Below are positions 8,414 through 11,288 of a stretch of 11,288 nucleotides of DNA, piece after piece (position 1 is the first letter of the stretch; the number at the start of each line of letters is the position of its first letter). Below the pieces are notes generated by a model that saw only the letters and a program-made list of their open reading frames with translations, was not told where the DNA came from and searched no databases. The position numbers and the translations under genes were made by a program. This DNA is from Anaerolineales bacterium (GTDB taxonomy: Bacteria > Chloroflexota > Anaerolineae > Anaerolineales > UBA6663): positions 1-11,288 of the forward strand of contig JAGOBN010000058.1 of NCBI GenBank assembly GCA_017999235.1. Direction: 5' to 3'.

Positions 8414-8752
8414 CTAGCGTTCGGCCGAAGCGGTCCCCTCGGCCGGCGCGAAGAACACCAGGACGTCCAAGTCTTCGGTGATGGTGTGGAAGGCATGCGG
8501 GACGCCGGCGGCCACATACAGGATGGCGCCCGGCGCCACGGCGTGATCCTCGGCGCCCACGCGCAGCCGGGCGCGGCCGGCCAGCACCTGGTAGACCTCG
8601 TCTTCGGTGTGCGGCTGCTGCGGATCCTGGCCGCCGGCCGGCAGCCGGTAGAGGCCCACACTCAGGCTTGGCACGCGCAGAAACTCGAAGTAGCGCTGGC
8701 GGGTGGCGCGCTGGTGTTCCAGCAGTTCGGTCAAGGTATGGAGATTGGTCAT
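8414..8752 (-). CDS. Small single-domain cupin protein
   Basis: The chosen ATG at 8752 gives 112 residues. A TTG at 8794 would extend it by 14 residues and overlap the regulator gene; it has no better ribosome-binding site and was not chosen, although no strong Shine-Dalgarno is seen at 8752 either. The core is a RmlC-like cupin barrel. Motif 1 is QDPQQPHTEDEVYQVLAG (42-59), where the first canonical histidine is replaced by Gln and His48 and Glu52 remain. Motif 2 is PGAILYVAAGVPHAFH (74-89) with His86 and His89. Such small cupins often bind a metal and may sequester a toxic product, isomerise an intermediate or sense a ligand; nothing here picks one. It is 28 nt after the IclR-type gene and 23 nt before the GcvT-like gene, so an accessory role in the same pathway is inferred. 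Confidence 0.82.
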   Translation of the reverse strand: MTNLHTLTELLEHQRATRQRYFEFLRVPSLSVGLYRLPAGGQDPQQPHTEDEVYQVLAGRARLRVGAEDHAVAPGAILYVAAGVPHAFHTITEDLDVLVFFAPAEGTASAER

Positions 8753-8780
8753 CGGCTTGGCTCGTTCAGCCCGGCCACGG

Positions 8781-9560
8781 TCAGGCGCGGTCAAAACCCA
8801 GCTGGCGGGCGAGCTGCTCGGCGGAGCGCCGCACCAGCGGCGCGATCTCGGCCAGACGGTCGGGCGTCAGGCGCACGCTGGGTCCGCCCACGCACAGCGC
8901 GCCGGCCGGCCGGCCTTCATGGTCCAGCACCGGGGCGGCCACGGCCGCATAGCCGAGCTCCAATTCATCGCGGACGGTGGCATAGCCGCGCGCGCGCACG
9001 GCGGCCAGCGTCTGCCGGAAGGCGTCCGCGGCCGCAATGGTCTCGGAGGTGAAGACGGGCAGGGCGCGGCGCAGATAAGCGGTGACGGCGGCCTCCGGCC
9101 CAAAGGCCAGCACGGCCTTGCCGGTGGAGGTGGCATGCGCGGCCCAGCGGGTGCCGACGGCGGGCGCGCCGGCCACCAGGCCGGGGCTGAGGACCTCGTC
9201 CACAATCAGCATCTCCCGGTCCACCAGGACTTCCAGCGAAGCGGTCTCCCGGGTGGCGTGCGCCAGGCTTTCCAGCTCCGGCCGGCTGATCTGGCGCAGC
9301 GGGTTGGCGCGCAAAGCGCGGCTGCCCAGCACGATGGCCTCCGGTCCCAGGCGGTAGGCCTCGCCGCCGGCCTCGCGGACCAGCAGGCCCTCTTGTTCCA
9401 GGGCCGCTGCCAGGCGATGGGCGGTGGCGCGGTTGAGGCGCGTGCCGCGGCTGATCTCGGCCAGCGTCAGGCGCGGCTGGAGATCGGTAAAAGTTTTGAG
9501 GACGGCGATGGCGCGGCTGACTGCCTGGGCGCCGGGGTAAGGGGCGGAACGGGCTGCCAT
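8781..9560 (-). CDS. IclR-family transcriptional regulator
   Basis: This 259-residue protein has the standard IclR layout. Residues 13-63 form the N-terminal winged helix-turn-helix, with LTLAEISRGTRLNRATAHRL covering the helices. Residues 85-255 form the effector-binding domain, with the hallmark AHATSTGKAVLAF (141-153) and YATVRDELELGYAAVAAPVL (193-212). The length is normal. The ATG at 9560 follows an AT-rich leader with no recognisable Shine-Dalgarno. It is the first gene of the six-gene minus-strand operon, and a sigma70-type promoter and an AT-rich near-palindrome sit directly upstream, so autoregulation together with control of the five catabolic genes is likely. IclR proteins usually bind a small-molecule inducer from the pathway they control. 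Whether this one represses or activates cannot be told from the sequence. Confidence 0.92.
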   Translation of the reverse strand: MAARSAPYPGAQAVSRAIAVLKTFTDLQPRLTLAEISRGTRLNRATAHRLAAALEQEGLLVREAGGEAYRLGPEAIVLGSRALRANPLRQISRPELESLAHATRETASLEVLVDREMLIVDEVLSPGLVAGAPAVGTRWAAHATSTGKAVLAFGPEAAVTAYLRRALPVFTSETIAAADAFRQTLAAVRARGYATVRDELELGYAAVAAPVLDHEGRPAGALCVGGPSVRLTPDRLAEIAPLVRRSAEQLARQLGFDRA

Positions 9561-9563
9561 ATT

Positions 9564-9580
9564 GTGATTTATAAATTCAC
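9564..9580. promoter_or_regulatory. Candidate operator: AT-rich near-palindrome in the iclR-type leader
   Basis: The plus strand reads GTGATTTATAAATTCAC. The arms GTGA and TCAC flank a self-complementary TTTATAAA core, with one extra T on one side. It starts 4 bp upstream of the regulator's ATG and lies just downstream of the predicted transcription start, a location where binding would block elongation or initiation. IclR-type proteins often bind short palindromes near their own promoters. There is no direct evidence of binding. Confidence 0.45.
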
Positions 9581-9595
9581 TATGTGGACAGCGCT

Positions 9596-9625
9596 ATTGT
9601 AGCGGAATCCGCCGGCCGGCGTCAA
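9596..9625 (-). promoter_or_regulatory. Sigma70-type promoter of the six-gene operon
   Basis: On the minus strand TTGACG (9620-9625) and TACAAT (9596-9601) are separated by 18 bp. Each has five of six matches to the consensus -35 and -10. Transcription would start near 9589, giving a leader of about 29 nt. The promoter lies directly after the stop codon of the upstream TIM-barrel gene (9639-9641), so the operon can be transcribed independently of it. Confidence 0.65.
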
Positions 9626-9638
9626 GCGGGGCGGCGGA

Positions 9639-10739
9639 TTAGGCGGGGGCGCCGGCGGGCAGGGAGGTGGTGTGGTAGGCGATCTGGCCGGCACGCAGGC
9701 CAAAGAGGTCCTCGCCGGCGCGCGCGGGCAGGCGCCAGCCAAAGCGCCGGAAATTTCCGGCCGGCCGGGGGGCTTCCTGGACGGTGAGGGCGTTGAGCGG
9801 CACCTGATTGGGCCAGAGTTCCTGATACCAGGCGCGCAGGGCCGCGTGGCCCACGCGGGTTTGGGCCGGGGTGATATGGACGGCGTCCGGCGCGTAGAGG
9901 GCCAGCACCTGCTCCACCGCGCCTGAATTGACGGCCGCCGCCCAGCGCGCCACGATATCGGGCTCAGAGCGGGGCGCCGGCCAATCCACGGCCGCCGCCG
10001 CTTCCCAGAGGTCGCGGTGGCCGGCCTGGTCGGCGTAATCCCAGCTGTACAGATTGGCGGCCGGCAGCGTGAGCGCCTGGGCGCGCTGCAGAAACTGGCG
10101 GACATCGGCGGCGCTGGCCAGCCACTGGCCGGTGCCGTAAGCCGAGCCGGTGGGGACGACGGGGCGCGGGGTGCCGACAAGTCTGGGATTGGCGTATTCG
10201 TTCAGACAGCGTTCCAACTGCTGGGCCGGGTTGTGCGCGCCCTCCCAGTAGACCTGCGGCATGGCCAGGTCGCAGCGTTCCAGAAAGGCCGCCCACGGGA
10301 GCGTCTGGTGAAACGCGGGGAAGCGGTAGGACGATAAGGCGACCGGCAAAGCCGGCAGGCCCTGGCGCAGGGTGTTCATGAAAATGCGCGCCGCCGCGGC
10401 CTTGCCCGGATGCTTGTATTCGGCCTCGGCGTCGATCACATACCCATCGAGACCGAGCTGCCGCACGCGGTTGACGGCGGCCGCGGCTTCGCTGGTCGGA
10501 TTATCGCCATAGACGTAGTGCCAGCCCCACACCGCCAGCTGCCGGCCGCGCAGCGCCTCGATGATGGGCGGGAGCAGATCGCGCCCCAGGCGGTCAAACC
10601 CGAAGGCGTGGGTGCGCTCGGCGATCTTGATCAGAACGTGCGAGCAGCCGGCCTCGGCCGCGCGGGCGGCGATGGCCGCGGGGTCGCCGCCGGCGACGCG
10701 GGGAACCTGCCAGATGAACCAGCCTTTGCCAGTGAGCAT
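9639..10739 (-). CDS. TIM-barrel, glycoside-hydrolase-like protein with C-terminal SnoaL/NTF2-like domain
   Basis: This 366-residue protein appears to have two parts. Residues 1-250 look like a TIM barrel of the lysozyme-like/putative glycoside hydrolase type: beta-strand segments GWFIWQVPRV, HVLIKIAER and LAVWGWHYVY lead to GYVIDAEAEY (99-108), where Asp103, Glu105 and Glu107 lie at a strand end as in GH25-like active sites. MPQVYW (160-165) and NLYSWDYAD (229-237) continue the pattern. Residues 260-360 resemble a SnoaL/NTF2-like alpha+beta cone: DIVARWAAAVNSGAVEQVLA, then LYAPDAVHIT and a GHAALRAWY helix. No signal peptide is visible, so secretion is not evident. The ATG at 10739 has no strong Shine-Dalgarno. 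It lies 80 bp after the LysM gene. A role in sugar or cell-wall turnover is possible, but the catalytic assignment is tentative. Confidence 0.72.
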   Translation of the reverse strand: MLTGKGWFIWQVPRVAGGDPAAIAARAAEAGCSHVLIKIAERTHAFGFDRLGRDLLPPIIEALRGRQLAVWGWHYVYGDNPTSEAAAAVNRVRQLGLDGYVIDAEAEYKHPGKAAAARIFMNTLRQGLPALPVALSSYRFPAFHQTLPWAAFLERCDLAMPQVYWEGAHNPAQQLERCLNEYANPRLVGTPRPVVPTGSAYGTGQWLASAADVRQFLQRAQALTLPAANLYSWDYADQAGHRDLWEAAAAVDWPAPRSEPDIVARWAAAVNSGAVEQVLALYAPDAVHITPAQTRVGHAALRAWYQELWPNQVPLNALTVQEAPRPAGNFRRFGWRLPARAGEDLFGLRAGQIAYHTTSLPAGAPA

Positions 10740-10775
10740 GCTGTTTCAGACTGCAAGTTCCGTTCCAGAATCGCA

Positions 10776-10801
10776 ACCGCCCAGCCGATCGGCTGGGCGG
10801 T
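10776..10801 (-). terminator. Perfect 26-bp palindrome (hairpin) after the LysM gene; possible U-less terminator
   Basis: The left half is ACCGCCCAGCCGA and the right half is its exact reverse complement, so RNA could form an 11-bp GC-rich stem with a GATC loop. It lies 19 nt after the TAA of the LysM gene and 36 nt before the next ATG. No T-run follows on either strand, so classic Rho-independent termination is doubtful. Pausing, 3'-end protection or a protein-binding site are alternatives. Confidence 0.5.
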
Positions 10802-10815
10802 GCGGCTGGGCGGCG
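10790..10815. repeat. 13-bp tandem direct repeat overlapping the palindrome
   Basis: CGGCTGGGCGGTG (10790-10802) is followed at once by CGGCTGGGCGGCG (10803-10815), differing at one position. The left arm of the palindrome could pair with either copy, so two alternative hairpins are possible. Confidence 0.65.
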
Positions 10816-10819
10816 GCGT

Positions 10820-11288
10820 TTACCGGCCTGGCAAAGTGATGAGCTGGCCGGGGAAGATCAGGTCCGGGTCGGATAGCTGCGGGTTGGCGGCGATCAGCAC
10901 ATTGAAGTCAATCCCGGTTTGGCGCGCGATATAGGCGAGCGTATCGCACCGGTCCACCAGCCAGGTTTGGCCTTGGTCGATGCCGTGGATCTGTGGATTG
11001 CCCGGCAGGCACCCGAGGCCGCCGGCCGGCGCGGCCGGGGTGGCGGTGGGGCGCTGGGCGGCGGCCAGGGTGAAGGCGGCCGGCGTTCCGGCAGCACTCA
11101 CTTGCCCGGCGGCGTCCAGGGCATTGACCTGAACGGTGTGCGCGCCGGCGGTCAGATCCGCCGCGAAGGTCCAGCGGTTGTCCCCGCCCACCGTCACCGT
11201 GCCGGCCGGCTGCCCATCCAGGACAATTTGCACCTGGGCGCCCGGCAGCCCCGTGCCAGTGAAGGTCACGCGGCCGGCGGTCAGCGCA
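10820..11288 (-). CDS. Ig-like plus C-terminal LysM domain protein, 3' part (5' end off the window)
   Basis: The minus-strand frame is open from the right edge to TAA at 10820-10822, giving 155 visible residues. A GTG at 11269 is only an internal codon as far as can be seen, because the reading frame continues upstream of it. The first 75 or so residues form a beta-rich bacterial Ig-like domain (GLPGAQVQIVLDGQPAGTVT, then HTVQVNALDAAGQ). A Thr/Pro/Ala-rich linker (TATPAAPAGG) follows. The last 50 residues are a LysM domain with WLVDRCDTLAYIARQTGI and LIFPGQLITLP, including the conserved GxxI-LP end. LysM binds N-acetylglucosamine-containing polymers such as peptidoglycan, so this is probably an exported, envelope-associated protein; its signal peptide would be outside the window. 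It has no visible catalytic domain. Confidence 0.82.
   Translation of the reverse strand, partial: ALTAGRVTFTGTGLPGAQVQIVLDGQPAGTVTVGGDNRWTFAADLTAGAHTVQVNALDAAGQVSAAGTPAAFTLAAAQRPTATPAAPAGGLGCLPGNPQIHGIDQGQTWLVDRCDTLAYIARQTGIDFNVLIAANPQLSDPDLIFPGQLITLPGR

Noticed and set aside
8753..8794. TTG start extending the cupin by 14 residues
   Set aside because: It overlaps the regulator gene, uses a rare start codon, and adds residues outside the cupin fold.

Overview
This is an 11.3 kb GC-rich, tightly packed bacterial window. The gene types (zinc-ribbon/beta-propeller membrane protein, LysM proteins, MttB-like methyltransferase) and base composition would suit an environmental Chloroflexota/Anaerolineae-type genome. 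That placement is inference; there is no rRNA or other phylogenetic marker to fix it. I see no tRNA, rRNA, CRISPR array, transposase or phage gene, and no gene-free stretch longer than about 125 bp.

Layout. (1) 1-480, minus: the first 160 codons of a YitT-family membrane protein that runs off the left edge. (2) 481-605: a divergent promoter region with two extended -10 elements facing apart. (3) 606-2489, plus: the only complete plus-strand gene, an N-terminal zinc ribbon, one membrane span and a large PQQ/WD40-like beta-propeller. (4) 2474-9560, minus: six co-directional genes read right to left: IclR regulator, small cupin, GcvT-like (T-protein fold) protein, two paralogous phytoene-dehydrogenase/PYROXD2-type flavoproteins, and an MttB-family (trimethylamine methyltransferase superfamily) protein. 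Gaps are 28, 23, about 28, -4 and 4 nt, so this looks like one operon. A good sigma70-type promoter and an AT-rich near-palindrome lie directly upstream of the IclR gene. (5) 9639-10739, minus: a TIM-barrel, glycoside-hydrolase-like protein with a C-terminal SnoaL/NTF2-like domain. (6) 10820-11288, minus: the 3' part of an Ig-like plus LysM protein that enters from the right edge, followed by a strong hairpin without a U-tract.

How the genes may work together. The operon combines a THF-type one-carbon transferase fold (GcvT-like), a quaternary/tertiary-amine methyltransferase fold (MttB-like), two FAD oxidoreductases, a cupin and an IclR-type repressor or activator. The simplest reading is an inducible catabolic pathway for a methylated small molecule such as a betaine, N-methyl amine, or O-/S-methyl compound. 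In that pathway, oxidation and methyl or C1 transfer would deliver carbon to the folate pool. The substrate cannot be read from the sequence. The MttB-like gene has no pyrrolysine codon within its family domain and no corrinoid protein beside it, so it may be a non-canonical member. This operon is the best candidate for an undescribed system in the window.
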